A program made the translations under genes and the position numbers. Below are positions 10,554 to 22,600 of a DNA stretch of 64,000 nucleotides, piece by piece; within the stretch, counting starts at the first letter, position 1, and the number at the start of each line of letters is the position of its first letter. A model generated the notes under the pieces. The model was not told the origin of the DNA. It did not search any database and worked only from the letters and a program-made list of their open reading frames with translations. The stretch is from Microstegium vimineum (taxonomy: Eukaryota > Streptophyta > Magnoliopsida > Poales > Poaceae): positions 6,913,894 through 6,977,893 of the forward strand of contig CM039133.1 of the NCBI GenBank assembly GCA_022036555.1, in the 5' to 3' direction.

Positions 10554-12504
10554 TGTTAGGACCTAGATGGCGGACTAGAGGGGGGTGAATAGTCTTTTCT
10601 AAAACTAAAGCACAACGGCTAACCAAATCAAATGCAGAATTAAAACTATCGGTCTAGCCAAGACTACACCCCTCTAACTATAACTTTAGCACCTAGCAAA
10701 TTATACTAATTGGGTTTACTAAGGTGCCAAGCTAGGAAGCTCACCTAAACAAGTCTAGTTTGCAAGGTCACACAAACCTAAGCAACTAGTACTCTAAGCA
10801 CAAAGGGAGCTCCTACACATACTAGTAAGCAAAGCACAAAGCACCTAAGCTTACTAGCGATGCTCTCTAGTAAGACTACACAAGTCAACTAGAGAGCTCA
10901 ACTTACTTAGCTACACAAACTAAGCAATGTGACTAACAAGGCCACACAAGCCAATTAGCCACTCAAGAGCTACTTCTATGCTACACAAGCTAGAAGGTAA
11001 CTAGGCAAGCTACACAAGCTAAACTAGTTACAAGAGCAACAACTAATCACTAGCACAAGTATGAATAAGTAAATACAAGCTAGTGATTTGGAGAATGCAA
11101 ACCACCGAGAAGATGTACAAGGTTGACACGGTGATTTTTCTCCCGAGGTTCACTTGGTCGCCACCAAGCTAGTCCGCGTTGTGTCGGCTCACTCACTTGG
11201 AGGTTCACACGCTAATAGGCATTCACAAGCCTAACCTGCAATCGGGTGCCGCACAACTAACATAAGATGAGGGCACTCAATGACAGGCTCAACTAGAGTT
11301 GCTCTTCGCGATCTCCCGCGGGGCGAGCACAACACCCCTCACAAGCACTTCTCCGGAGCGTCGCACAATCTTCTTGCGCGCTTCGACGGAGCCTCGACCA
11401 CCAAGCCGACTAGAAGGTGGCAACCTCCAAGAGTAACAAGCACCACCGGCTTGCAACACGATCACCTAGTGCCACACGAAGCTATCTCTCAAAGCAACGC
11501 ACTAGAGATCACTCACTCACAATTAGAATCGCACTATTTCTTGCACAAGTGAGTTAGAGGGCTCCTTCACCAAGCACAACTAAGGGTAACACAACCCTAA
11601 GGTGCTCAACCAGCCCCAAGGGTCGGCCAAGGGCTATAAATAACCTCCCCATCGAAACTAGCCATTTTGCCCCAACATGGGCTTCATGCAGAGGGTCCGG
11701 ACGCTCCCATCACTAGGGTCCGGACCATGCCACGCGTCCGGACTCTCACCCGTTGGAGAGAGCCGTTGGCGCGCTGTGCCGATTGCTGCCACGTGTCTCC
11801 GGACGCACTGAACAGTAGCGTCCGGACTCCCGGACACCTGCATCTGGAACCAATCGAGAGAGGGTCCAGAGAGGACCCAGACTCCGGACGCGCATCCGGA
11901 GCTTGCGTCTAGACTATAAGCAGTGTCCGGATAAATACTTCCAAAGACAACAGAGAGGGCCAGACCTCCAGACGCGAGTTCGGAGTCTACGTCCAGACCA
12001 ACAACAGTGTCCGGATCCTCTGAGTCAGCACAACACAGTTAGAGGGGTTGGTGTTCGGACGCATAGCCAATGGTCCGGACCACCCATGCCCTAGTGTCCG
12101 GAGCTCACAGCTTCATCCAGACCTAGGGTTAGGTTCCAAACGCATTCTCCAATGGTCCGGACACCACATACCCTAGCGTCCAGAGCCTGTTCCTCAGCAG
12201 GAACTCCCCCGCACTTCTTCCTTTGCTTCTTATGTGCTAACACAAATGTGTTCACCACCTTATGCATGTGTGTTAGCATTTTCACAATCATTTTCAAAGC
12301 ATTTTCACTTGCTCTCACCACGCCACTCGATCCTAATACATCACAAAGTTAGATCGCTCACGGTGGCACTAAATAACCGATATGCAAACAAGTTTTCTCC
12401 TCTTGATAGTACGACTATCTATCCTAAACCCGGTCATATACTTCTCTACACACCTATGACCGGTGAAATGAAATGCCCTATAGGTTATACCCACTACTAC
12501 AGAA

Positions 12505-12765
12505 ACGGCAATCACTGCCAGCCCATCACTGCGGTTTTGTTTGGGCTGGCAGTGATGCCTCTTCATTGCCGGTTCATCCTTTGACAGGCCCCCAATTATT
12601 GGGGGCAGGGGCTGAACCGGCAGTGAAACACCACATCACTGCCGATTCGTTTCTTGAACCGGCAGTGATGTCTCTCGGCCCTATCACTGCCAGTTCAAGC
12701 CACCAACCGACAGTGATATGGTGTTATCACTGCCGGTTCGTGGCTTGAACCGGCAGTGATACAGG
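12505..12765. repeat. F left subterminal hairpin repeats
   Basis: Several units of atcactgcc(g/a)gtt and its inverse aaccggcagtgat face each other and can form stems of about 13 bp, for example around 12635-12670 and 12730-12762. Dense subterminal repeats of this type are where CACTA transposases are known to bind; here that role is inferred. Confidence 0.7.
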
Positions 12766-12888
12766 TAGGTTTTAATTGGGCACTGGCGCGCTCCGAAATA
12801 TTCAGACACGCGCCAGTGCCCACTCCGCCACTGACGCCGCCCACGCCGCCGCCCACAACGCCGCCGCCAGATCCAAAGCGCGGCGAGG

Positions 12889-13665
12889 ATGGACGGGTAC
12901 CACGGCGACGACTTCTTCACCACCGACGACGGTGCTCTTGGCGACGAAACCAGGTATGGCACCGGCGCTGGCGATGACGCTGCTCTCGGCAACGACACCG
13001 GGTACGACGCCGGCTACGAAGACCATGGCGCAATGAAGGACTCCTCTCCCAGCCGCCGGGGTTCTCTGGAGCTGCTGGGTACACCTTGGGGGCGGCTCGC
13101 CGTTCGCCGGTTCGTCGTCGCACAACTACTCCGGATCCAACCTAGGGATGCAGGGCCTTGACCTCAACGATGGCCAATCCTGGCCCGGCATACATGCGTA
13201 CGAAGGTATGCTGCGATCTAGGGAAGAAGACAACACATTCGGCACCTTCGACGCCCCACGACCGGTGCGCGTGCCGACCCGTACACCCTTGAGTCCCCTA
13301 GGCCTGCGCGATGGTCGACACGGTGGCGGCCGTGTTGGAGGACCCCAGCGTCGCGGAGCTTCTGCAAGCGTCTGTGGAGGCCGCGTCCCTTCCGTGCCTC
13401 GTTAGCAAGCAGCTGTAGCCGGGTCATCCCGCGCATCCAGGGGCCGCGGTGCACGTGCTCGCGGGGCGTCGTCAACAGCGGACGCAGACATGCGTGCCGC
13501 TGGTTCCAAGGACATCGCTCCCGCTCAAGTCCCGTTAAAAATCTAGATCTAGTAACTCTATTGCGTTCTACTACCATTCTAGCCAAGCGAGTGATGTTCC
13601 TGTCCAGCTGATGTATGTGTGCACTAAATGTTTTCTGTGCATTTAGTTTGTAGCATAGTCAATGC
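12889..13665 (+). pseudogene. F 5' region: possible first exon(s) of ORF1
   Basis: GC-rich sequence with an ATG at 12889 (MDGYHGDDFFTTDDGAL) and a Gly/Asp-rich reading frame. A second frame has a GLDLNDGQSWPGI stretch (about 13151) like the N-terminal regions of plant Harbinger ORF1 proteins. No single frame is open across the block, and I could not define splice sites, so this may be decayed ORF1 sequence or merely leader. The minus-strand ORFs here are composition artefacts. Confidence 0.3.
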
Positions 13666-13743
13666 ATGTCTCTGATGCTACCCTTTTTGTTGCATGTATG
13701 TAATGTTTCAACCGGGCCATTTCTGCTAAATGCATCATTTCAG

Positions 13744-14742
13744 AATCAAAATGACAGGGCACAGTGGAGTGCTTACAATACATCCAAGTTTTGTGAGATC
13801 TATTGTGACCAGATAGACTTGAGAAACTGTGTTCGTGGAAACATGAGCAGGTGGGGTTGGCGAAATGTGACAGAGAGGTATTATGCTGCCACTGGTTTGG
13901 TTCATGACAACGATCAATTCGGCAATAGGGTCCGACAGCTCAGCAAGCTTTGGGGATTCATAAAGAAGTTGCGCACGACAAGTACAGGCTTGGGCCGTAG
14001 AGAAGATGGCTCTGTTGTTGCAAGTGACCAGTGGTGGAAAGACAATACCGAGGTAAGTGCAATTGTCGCACATCTAATTGTTACTACGTCAATGTAGCTA
14101 CGTCTATTTTTATCGGCTTTGTGAAATGGTAATCATTTGGCACAGGGTCATCCAGAGTGGAAGAAGCTGAAGGAGGGCTAGCCTAGTTATATGGCAGAAT
14201 TGGAACGTATGTTCCAGGGAATTGTAGTTGATGGCTCAACCTCGTTTGTTGCTAGACAACGCCGGGGGTGTCAAGACATTCCTTCTGATGATGACAACGA
14301 AGATGGCCTCCTAACCCCGCTGAGCATTGGCAGCAAGAGGACAAGAAGCACGCGCAGCATAGCCACAACTCCGAACAAGAAGGCGAAGAGCCCAGCTGTC
14401 AATGCCATGACCCAAAAAATGCAGGACTTCAACGAAATTCAGACCAGTAGAAGTTCACTGTTTCGAGAGTACATAACTGACAAGCAGACTGAAAGGCAGG
14501 AAAGGAAGATTGAGAGGCAGCAAAGGAAGATTGAAAGATAGCAGAAGAACAATGACTTGGTTGCAACTGTTGATGAAGTGCAGCAGATGGCAAGAGATGT
14601 GGGTGTAGATGATAGCACACCTGACCTGTGGGTGGGCGTGCTAAAGATCATGCAAAAGAAAAAGAATATGCAATTCTTCAAGAGGTCCGGTCCTGGAGGA
14701 CGACTAGCCATCATTAAGCACTTCGCGGGGGTCGGCAACTAG
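13744..14742 (+). pseudogene. F ORF1: Myb/SANT-like DNA-binding protein, two premature stops
   Basis: An exon at 13744-14052 follows a good acceptor (catttcag). It encodes a Myb/SANT-like domain of the type that partners Harbinger transposases: W...FCEIYCDQI...GNMSRWGWRNVTERY...TGL...DQFGNRVRQLSKLWGFIKKLR...TGLG...WW. A 93-bp intron (14053-14145, GT-AG) follows. The second exon (14146-14742) reads HPEWKKLKEG, then a basic linker with an NLS-like KKAKSP, then a coiled-coil repeat KQTERQERKIERQQRKIER. TAG stops in frame at 14179-14181 and 14539-14541 interrupt it; the final TAG is at 14740. In active elements ORF1 binds the ends and brings in the transposase. Here it is probably dead unless read through. 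Confidence 0.75.
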
Positions 14743-15032
14743 CAACTCTTATCATGCACTTCTGTCATGTCTGTCATGTGGTTCATTCGTGTATTATTGT
14801 AATGTGGTTTATTTGTGTATTAGTGTCATGTGGTTTGTTCGAACAATGACTGTCATGTTTGTGAAGTGGTATTTGAACTTTCTGTGTTACTAATGCTATT
14901 TTAGTTGCTGCCTCGCTGGTGTCGTTGATGAGCAGCTGGTTCCTGAGTTCAACAAGTGTGTGTGGTATGTTAACCTTGCACATGGATGTTTCACTACTAC
15001 TGATATGTGCTGTTTTGTTACAATGTGTCCAG

Positions 15033-16427
15033 ATGATTGACCGGCGTAGGGCTGCTTCTATGGAAGATGAAGACACGGATGATGACGAGGACGAGTCCGA
15101 GGAGTCCGAGGACTCCGATGACTCCGATGACTCCAATGACTCCGACGACTCTGAGGACTCCAAGGACTCCAATGACGAAATTGTGAACCTAATGTTTGAC
15201 GATGACGAAGCTGCTATTGGATTCATGTATGGTACGTACGAGTATGCTCAACGACTTGACAAGTACAACAAGTAGGTCTGAGTATAGGGAACAAAGATTT
15301 TCTGGGTTGGAGTGGGTAGAGAGGAAACTAGGAAGTAGGAGAGGCTGCTACGACCAGTTTAGAATGACCCCAACACTTTTCCATAAGTTGCATGATGTTT
15401 TGGTAGATAGATATGATCTAAAATCAACAGCAAAGTCAACATCTATTGAGGCTCTAGGTTTGTTCCTTTGGATCCTAGGGGGTCATCAGTCTGTAAGGGC
15501 CGCAGAGGATAGATTTGAGAGATCACTAGGCATAGTTCACAGCCATTTTTGCAGGGTCTTAGAGCCAGTACTTATGCTTGCTGCCGACATAATTAAACCA
15601 AGAGACCCACATTTCACAAGTATGCATGAAAGGGTGATGAACCCTCGGTTCTATCCCGAATTCAAAGAATGCATTGGGGCTATAGATGGCACTCAGATTC
15701 CGTTGGTGGTGCCAAGTGACAAATTTATGCAGCACCTATGTCGCAAGGGCATGACAACACATAATGTGATGGTTGTTTGTGACTTTGATATGGTCTTCAC
15801 ATTTGTCCTTGCTGGATGGCCTGGGTCTGTGCATGACATGAGAGTGTTCGATGATGCCATGACAACATACAGCATCGCCTTTCCTCATCCACTAGGAGGT
15901 ACTAACCTACTGCTACTCCATTTCATAATTCTAATTGCAACACTTGACACTTACAGGTACTTGGTGCTATAGGAAAATTCTATCTGGTGGACTCGGGGTA
16001 CCCAAACCGGTCAGGATATCTTGCTCCTTACAAGGGAACAAAGTACCACATTCAAGACTACCAAAACGCCACCGAACCACGAGGTAAAAAGGAGATGTTC
16101 AACTATGCACATTCTTCTCTTAGAAATGTCATAGAACGAGCCTTTGGTGTGTTGAAGATGAAGTGGCGCATATTGTTGGGCATCCCTAGCTATCCACCAC
16201 AAACTCAGACGCATATAATAGTTGCTTGTTGTGCTTTGCATAACTTCGTACGGATGAGTGGTGAATATGATAAGGACTTTGAGAGGGTGGATGTTGATGT
16301 CAACTTTGTGCCGCCTGAAGCCTCGGTAGACCAACCACAATGTACTCCTGCATCTAGTAGGGGGCAAGCGGCAGAGATGAATGCATTTCGTGATTCCATT
16401 GCGCTCGGACTGTACAACAAGTCTTGA
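15033..16427 (+). CDS. F transposase, PIF/Harbinger DDE type (two exons, possible frameshift)
   Basis: The likely start is the ATG at 15033 after an acceptor-like tgtccag. The first 80 residues are acidic and Asp/Ser-rich (repeated ED/SDD). The frame then changes by an indel near 15196-15275 into RSEYREQRFSGLEWVERKLG. Next come an HTH-like segment (FHKLHDVLVDRY...SIEALGLFLWILGG) and the DDE_Tnp_4 catalytic core. The core has Asp in IGAIDGTQI, Asp in GWPGSVHDMRVF, and Glu in SLRNVIERAFGVLK. An intron at 15899-15972 (74 bp, GT-AG) joins PHPLGG to KFYLVDSGYPN. The catalytic triad is intact. The enzyme would cut and join DNA at element ends together with ORF1. The lone N-terminal frameshift may inactivate it or may hide another small intron. 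The family call is firm from motifs; the oddity is the CACTA-type ends around it. Confidence 0.8.
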
Positions 16428-16644
16428 GAATGTGTAGGTTTCAATGTAATTGCCCGTGCCTTGTAATAATGTTTTCGGATTGCTTGAGACTATTTGAGTT
16501 GAACCAATTCATTTGAATAAAGACTTTGAATGCAAATTGTAATGTGAATGTTGATGGTTTCTGTAATGTAAATGTTGATGGTTCTAATGGATCAATTGTA
16601 ATATAATTGTAAAAATTGTAATATAATGCAAATTCTAAAAAATA

Positions 16645-16850
16645 ATATCACTGCCGGTTCAAAGCCAAACCGGCAGTGATGTCTTAAGCATCACTGTCGG
16701 TTGGTGCCACAAACCGGCAGTGATGCTTGAGACATCACTGCCGGTTTGGCATAACCGACAGTGATGGCTTGGCCTCATCACTGCCGAAGTGCCAGTGCCG
16801 GTTCAAAAACCGCCACTGAAGGGGGGTTTTGAACCGGCACTGTTTGCCGT
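16645..16850. repeat. F right subterminal hairpin repeats
   Basis: At least four inverted pairs of atcactgccggtt / aaccggcagtgat type lie side by side (for example 16647-16680 and 16735-16765), mirroring the left subterminal block. About 200 bp of AT-rich 3' UTR-like sequence (16428-16640) precede it. Confidence 0.7.
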
Positions 16851-17229
16851 TTCTGTAGTAGTGACCTTTGCCTCCATTGTTGATGCAACACATGCACCAA
16901 CCACTTGTCAAATGATATGATCCACTTCATGTCATCACATGATCGTATTGGTGCATCGATCTTGACCTCACTTTCTCTTCACCGTTGCGTCGGTCCATCG
17001 GCGCCAAGCATCACCCACTTGACCTTCACACTTGCAACCGGTCCATCAAGCCAAGCCTCATCTTGATCTTCTCCACCTTGATCACATGACTCCATGTCAT
17101 GTCTCATGTGCAATAACCTCCTTCATCACACAATCGTCTGTGAACTAATCTCCTGTGTATATATCACTTAAACACATATTAGTTCACCTAAGTTGTCACT
17201 CAATTACCAAAATCACAAAGGAACTCTCA

Positions 17230-18457
17230 ATCTTCCCCTTTTTGGTAATTGATGACAACTCTACAAAGATATGGAAATTAAGATCATTTTTGGAAATTAT
17301 GCCATTTATCCAACATTTAATCTCTATGCCATGATTTGGATAAGTGCCACAAAATCCGACTTGGTAGTGTTAGCTCCCCCTACATGTGTGCTCACAAAGT
17401 TTTGAATTAAGCTTTACACACATGCATGAATAGACATTGTAGGAGTGCTAGCACTACTAAGTGATGCTAAGGGATATAGGATAAACCTTTGAAGATACTC
17501 TTGTAGTTGTACTTTGAAGTTCATCCTTAGCACCATGGTTAGCTAGATACCACAAAAACAACACTAGAAACCCCATGAGATCAATTTTAGAAGCAATGTT
17601 TCTAGATACCACTTGGAAGAACAAATATCTAGCTTACCATCCTATGCATGCTAGTTTATCAAATCATCATTCAAATCATATAACTAGCATACACCACACA
17701 AGCATGCATATAAAGATAAGACTTATGCAATATGCAAGCAAGCACATGAATATGCATATATCAAATGCAATCAATCAAGTTCATGAGCTTGCTCCCCCTA
17801 CTTGTGTGCATCACTTAGTTCAAGACTTTGATCCTTTGATCTTGTTCCCTTTTGTCCATGTCCCTTTCCCTTTTAGTGCATTTCCCTTCACTAATATATC
17901 TTTGTTCACTAATCTCTCCCCCTTTGTCATCAATTTCCACAAAAGGTATGTTTCTCTATTGATGCAAAGGTTGCACTAGGGTAGATGGTTGATACTTGTA
18001 TCTTTGTATTTTTGATGGACACCAACATATATGTATTGGAATGACTCTTCATGTAAGATCATTGACCATTATACCATTGAGTGTGGCAACTCCCCTTTGG
18101 TCAAAGGAATTGTCATCCAAATAAGCTTTCCAAGCAAGAGAACTATGATTTGATCATTTAAGGTTGAGGATCACTTGTAAACTTGTAGGATATCACTTAG
18201 TGAGATTACCACATGAAGGATATTGCTTGAATTAACTAGTTGTGGAACATCACATGTATGCTAGAACTAGACATCTTTTGCAAGTATCAATATGAAAGTT
18301 GATACTATTTAAAATATTGGCATAAGTCTAGGTACCACTCGAAAGTTGCATCTTGATATCCATTTGCATTGTTGTCTTGTGCTTGAACCAGATTCTTCAT
18401 GAGCTTCTATGTTGACTTGAACTAAGATCCATAGCAAAAAGCTTTCAAGTCCGGTTT
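17230..18457 (-). other. Element E 3' interior with polypurine tract, no gene
   Basis: On the minus strand AAAAAGGGGAAGAT (17230-17243) directly precedes the LTR and is the primer tract for plus-strand synthesis. The other 1.2 kb is AT-rich with only short chance ORFs; nothing recognisable. It ends at the GGTTT duplication (18453-18457) made by insertion of B. Confidence 0.55.
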
Positions 18458-18464
18458 TGTCGGT

Positions 18465-19589
18465 TGTTGACATCGTTTTTAGGCACGTGTCAAATGAGCT
18501 AAGGCTTGACTGGTCAGCGGCCATTCTCCATCGGCATCGGGAAATCCTGAGCCAGTATTGCTGATGGAAATATGCTGTGGGGAGACTAAGTGTATTGCCG
18601 ATGGAGGCCGGATGGTCTTTGCCGACAGAAGTTAATTGGTGAAGCCGAGTAGCTTAAGTCATAAATGCCGATTGCCGATGAGAAGTGGATGCCGATTGCC
18701 GATAAGGAGACATTGCCAATTGCCAATAAAGAGTGGTTGCCGATTGCCGATAGGGGCTGATTGGTGAAGACGGTTACCAGTGCAAAGTTGCCGGTCGGGA
18801 AGTATTGCCGATGCCGATGGGCATGGGGTACCGATGAGTATAGGATGACTTAGCGCTTGATATCAGCAGAAGGGTGCCGGTGGTCAAAGAAGGAAGTCGC
18901 GGATTGGAGGGATCTGCCAATGGAAAGTTTCCATCAAGGAGAAGCATAAGGAATCTAGAGATTTTGTACCAGTATTATTATAGCAGTTTGAGTCCGACTC
19001 TTGCATGAGTCGTTTGTTTTCCTTTTAAATAGGTGTGTTTGTTTAGGAAAATAATATTATTGTTTTAGATCCGACTCCTGCGCGAGTCAGTTTCCTTAAA
19101 GTTAAGAGTTTGTTTTAGGAAGGATACGAGTCGTGTCTTTGTACAACTCTCCATGCGGGAGTATAAATATGTGCCCGAGGGCTACGGAAAGAACAATCAA
19201 TCCAATATCAAACAAACCAATTTTACTCTTATTCTACTTTTTATCGCAATTTACCTTTATTGCATTAGTTATAGCTTTTCAACGAGTTCTTCATGCTTCG
19301 ATGGGCTGCATCACCCTGATCTCCGTCAAATCCTTGCAAGTTCCGCGTGGGAGTACCTCTGAGCCTTGGCATCCGGGCGCATCGCTGTTGCCTCGTTCAG
19401 CTCTGCTCTAGTTATCCTGATCAAGCCTCAACCCTAGCATCTGGGCGCATCGCCGTTGTCTGGATTGGATCTTGTTCTAGTTATCGTCCTTGTCGATTAA
19501 CTGGTCAAATCGATTGGCACGCCTCCGGATATTGAATTTCGGGTAAAAGCCCGAGGTGTTTGCAGATCCTGACGCTTTTTGTGTCAACA
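18465..19589 (+). repeat. Element A, 5' LTR (1125 bp)
   Basis: TGTTGACATCG...TTGTGTCAACA. U3 contains many repeats of tgccgat and gccgattgccgat (18660-18850). A TATA box tataaata is at 19162-19169, so transcription should start near 19195. Confidence 0.85.
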
Positions 19590-19615
19590 CCTCTTTTGGC
19601 ATGCCCAGTGGGACT
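19590..19615 (+). other. Element A primer-binding site region
   Basis: cctcttttggcatgcccagtgg starts directly after the LTR and is identical at 49278 in element C. A TGG, complementary to a tRNA CCA end, lies 8 bases in. The tRNA cannot be named with confidence. Confidence 0.5.
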
Positions 19616-19641
19616 CGATTATAGAAATCTACACATCTATC

Positions 19642-22600
19642 ATGGGTGATCACGCCGACGTTAACCAGAGGAACGTCATTGAAGTCTCTGAGGCCGATCT
19701 GAAAGATGATCAGAAGCAGGCCACGGAGCGGGCTATGGAGGAATACAAGCAGTTATATCTCAAATCCTTCAGCCTCAATAGGAGCGACGAAGCAATCCAG
19801 AAGCAAGATCCACCGTTGCCACGGCAGGTCACGTACGACGCCAATCCTGGCAAGCTACAAGAGATGGTTAATGCTGCTGTAAGTCAAGCATTAATTAGTC
19901 ACTCCAGCGTGCTGTCCAATACTGTCTACAATGCTGTTACGCAATCATTCAAAGAAGGACATGCACCGCGATATGTTGGTCCAGCGTACCATCAACCTGG
20001 ATTGGCATCTATAAGCCCATCGACAGCCTCAATGGCGTCTTCCACTCCCGTGGAACCGTCTGCCGATGCGGCTGCATCGCCGAGACCGAACCCTGGTAGC
20101 GTCACCAAGCTCAACGCAGATCCAGCGGCGTCGGCAATTTCAGGACCAGCCCTGCTAACTGGTGGGGATACGGTATGCCTTCGAATCTATATGCTGGTTC
20201 TAATCTGGTGCAGGGAGATAGTTCAACATGGAGGAACTCTATGGCATCGGCAATGCAGCCACAACCGATGGCCCCTATGATGCATAACTCTGCGCCTTCT
20301 CCAACTATGCAAGCGCCATCAGAAGATCTTCAAGTAATCCCTAAGATACCTCTGATGCCACCATCGGCAAGCTCTGTGCTGATGCAACACATTGTGGCAG
20401 CCGGCAGTCAACATCTGGTGGCAAATCCTCAAGCTGGAGTGCTAGGTCCCCAAGGTAATCTGGTGATTGATTGCTCCAGAATACAAGAGCCACATGCTCC
20501 AGTCAGCTACCAGCCATCGGTAAGCCATATGCTGATGATTTATAATCCTGGGTGGGTCAACCAGCCGCCAGCTCAACAGCCTGGCGTGTCAATGCGTCAT
20601 TATGGAGGCCCAACGTACACTCAGAGCGGACCATCGGTACAACAACCGATGAATATGATAAGTCAACCTAATCCGCCAAGTGTGCAAAACTATCCATCGG
20701 TAGGTCAACCGATGCATAGTATTCAGATGACTGGTGCTACGCCGTGACTACTCCGCATCGTCTTCAAGAGGCGCATCAGCCGGCTCCACCAGTCAACAAT
20801 CAGCCAACTAGTCGGCAAGAGCAGGATGCGTATTGGGTCAGTAAGATCGCCGAAGTTATGAAAGAACAATTCGGCATCAAACCCAAGGTCAATACATACT
20901 CTTATCGGACTCCGTATCCTCCTGCATATGACTTGATTCCTCTCCCAAATCGATACAAAGTGCCTGATTTTACCAAGTTCTCCGGCCAAGACGACACGTC
21001 AACAATGGAGCACATCAACCGCTTCATTATCCAGTGCGGAGAAGCTGCCAGCAGGGAGGAGTTAAGGGTGAGATTGTTCTCTTCGTCATTGTCTGGATCA
21101 GCATTTACATGGTTCATATCGCTGCCTCCAAACTCTGTAATCACATGGGCCGATCTAGAGAGGCAATTTCACAAGTACTTCTTCGCTGGCATACATGAGA
21201 AAAAGCTTACCAGTTTGGTCAAAATGAGGCAGCGCAACGATGAATCGGTAGAAAGCTTTGTCCAAAGGCTACGGGACGTGAAGAACAAGTGCTACAGTCT
21301 GGTGCTTGATGATCGGCAACTGGCAGATTTGGCCTTCCAAGGATTACTGCCGCACATCAAGGACAAATATGCGTCCCAAGAATTTGAAAGCCTAAGTCAT
21401 CTGGTGCAAAGGATTGCCGATCAAGATATCAAAACCTTTGAACCCAGGAGGACTTGGAACAAGAAGGTGACCTTCATCGGGAAAGAAGAAGACTCTAGGT
21501 CAGATGAAGAGCTGAACGTCGATGCGGCCGAATGGTAAAGGATAAGAAGGCTGTGTCTTGTCCGTTCGGTCAAAAGGAGACTGAAAGGTTCACCTTTGAT
21601 ATCACCAAGGGCGATAGGATGTTTGACTTATTGTTGCAAGAAGGGCGAATCAAGTTGGCGCCCAACCAGGTGATTCCATCGGCCGAAGAGCTCAAGAAGA
21701 TTAGGTACTGCAAGTGGCATAATGCGACCTCACAGAGTACCAATGACTGCAAGGTATTCAGGTAGCAGTTGCAGTCGGAGATTGAATCTGGGCGTATTAA
21801 GTTTGAAAATTCTAAAGTCCAGAAGCCGATGAAGATAGATCAGCATCCGTTTCTAAACAATATGGTGGAAATCAGTGAAAAAACCAGAGTGCTGACATCG
21901 GAAGCGGCCAGGAAGAACTCATCGGTAGATCCTAACCACCAAGTACCTGAGCGCGACACAAGAAGGTTTGTCGATGACAGAAAAGGTAAGAAGGTTGCCG
22001 ATGAAGGGAGCAGTGCCAACAGGGCTCCTGGGATTGTAATCACACACAAGCAGCCAAGGCGAGATCATCGGCAATCACGTGAAGAACGATATCGGCAAGA
22101 GGAAGAAGAGCACCGGGAATGGCTTCGGCATAAAGACCACTGGAAGTGCCCCTTCTTCGTTCACTGCTGGGAAGAAGGCATCAAGCTGCCCACTGCCGAT
22201 AATTGTCCAGAGTGCAACGGGTATTACACTGCCGATCGGTCAGGTGAGAGACCTTGTTTTGATGATCAGGCACCCAGGTACGCCAGGCCACTCAGGGAGA
22301 ACAGATCGGCACATGACCGACTGGGGGGCAAACTCAGTGCCCATGACAGGCTTGGCAAATGTGTTGATCAAAGGGATCTGGAGGAGATGGCCAATGCAAG
22401 AGTGCCGACGAGGAAATATTCTCCAGAGACCCCAACATCAGGAGAAGTGCCAATGCAGGCAGTGGAAGGCAGCACCAACCCGTCTAGAAGACTAAGCTTC
22501 CTCAGTGGTGCCCCAAGGGCCTGACCAAGACCTAGAAGAGGAGGATTCAGCGCCAACGCCGTGATGACCTGTATGACAATGAAGAACCCTCAAGGGAGAA

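Larger units (their letters stand above)
12492..16863. mobile_element. Element F: DNA transposon with CACTA-type ends and Harbinger-type genes
   Basis: The 4372-bp element has near-perfect terminal inverted repeats. CACTACTACAGAAACGGC opens at 12492 and its complement closes at 16863; about 20 bp are identical and the similarity continues imperfectly. It is flanked by a 3-bp target duplication ACC (12489-12491 and 16864-16866). Subterminal zones contain repeated short hairpins built on atcactgccggtt. The ends, the TSD length and the non-TWA TSD are those of the CACTA (En/Spm) superfamily. The genes inside (a Myb/SANT ORF1 and a DDE_Tnp_4-type transposase) are those of PIF/Harbinger. No second pair of TIRs marking a nested Harbinger was seen. 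ORF1 carries stops, so this copy is probably inactive. Confidence 0.8.
10554..17229 (-). repeat. Element E, 3' LTR, split by transposon F
   Basis: On the plus strand it runs from tgttaggacc to gaactctca, giving TG...CA ends. Removing F and one copy of its target duplication leaves about 2.3 kb. The LTR is low in ORFs. A block at 11690-12190 repeats the palindromic octamer gtccggac and variants more than ten times. F sits at 12492-16863. Confidence 0.65.

Noticed and set aside
9311..10626. ORFs up to 145 residues on both strands
   Set aside because: They are the second LTR copy of D; translations are compositional and not conserved in frame with the first copy.
12684..13586. Overlapping ORFs on the minus strand within F
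   Set aside because: They are GC-rich shadows of the 5' region of F with no recognisable domain, and opposite to the transposon genes.
14783..15226. Minus-strand ORF with long Ser/Glu repeats
   Set aside because: It is the reverse complement of the Asp/Ser-rich start of the F transposase.
12505..16850. Repeated hairpins resembling a CRISPR-like array
   Set aside because: Units are inverted, variably spaced and confined to transposon ends; there are no spacers of constant length and no cas genes.
17575..17979. 134-codon plus-strand ORF in E's interior
   Set aside because: His/Asn/Ser-rich AT-rich reading with no similarity that I recognise, opposite to E's strand, and without support.
19133..19535. 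ORFs duplicated at 31156-31631
   Set aside because: They lie within the A LTRs (R/U5) and appear only because the two LTRs are alike. They contain no protein motif.
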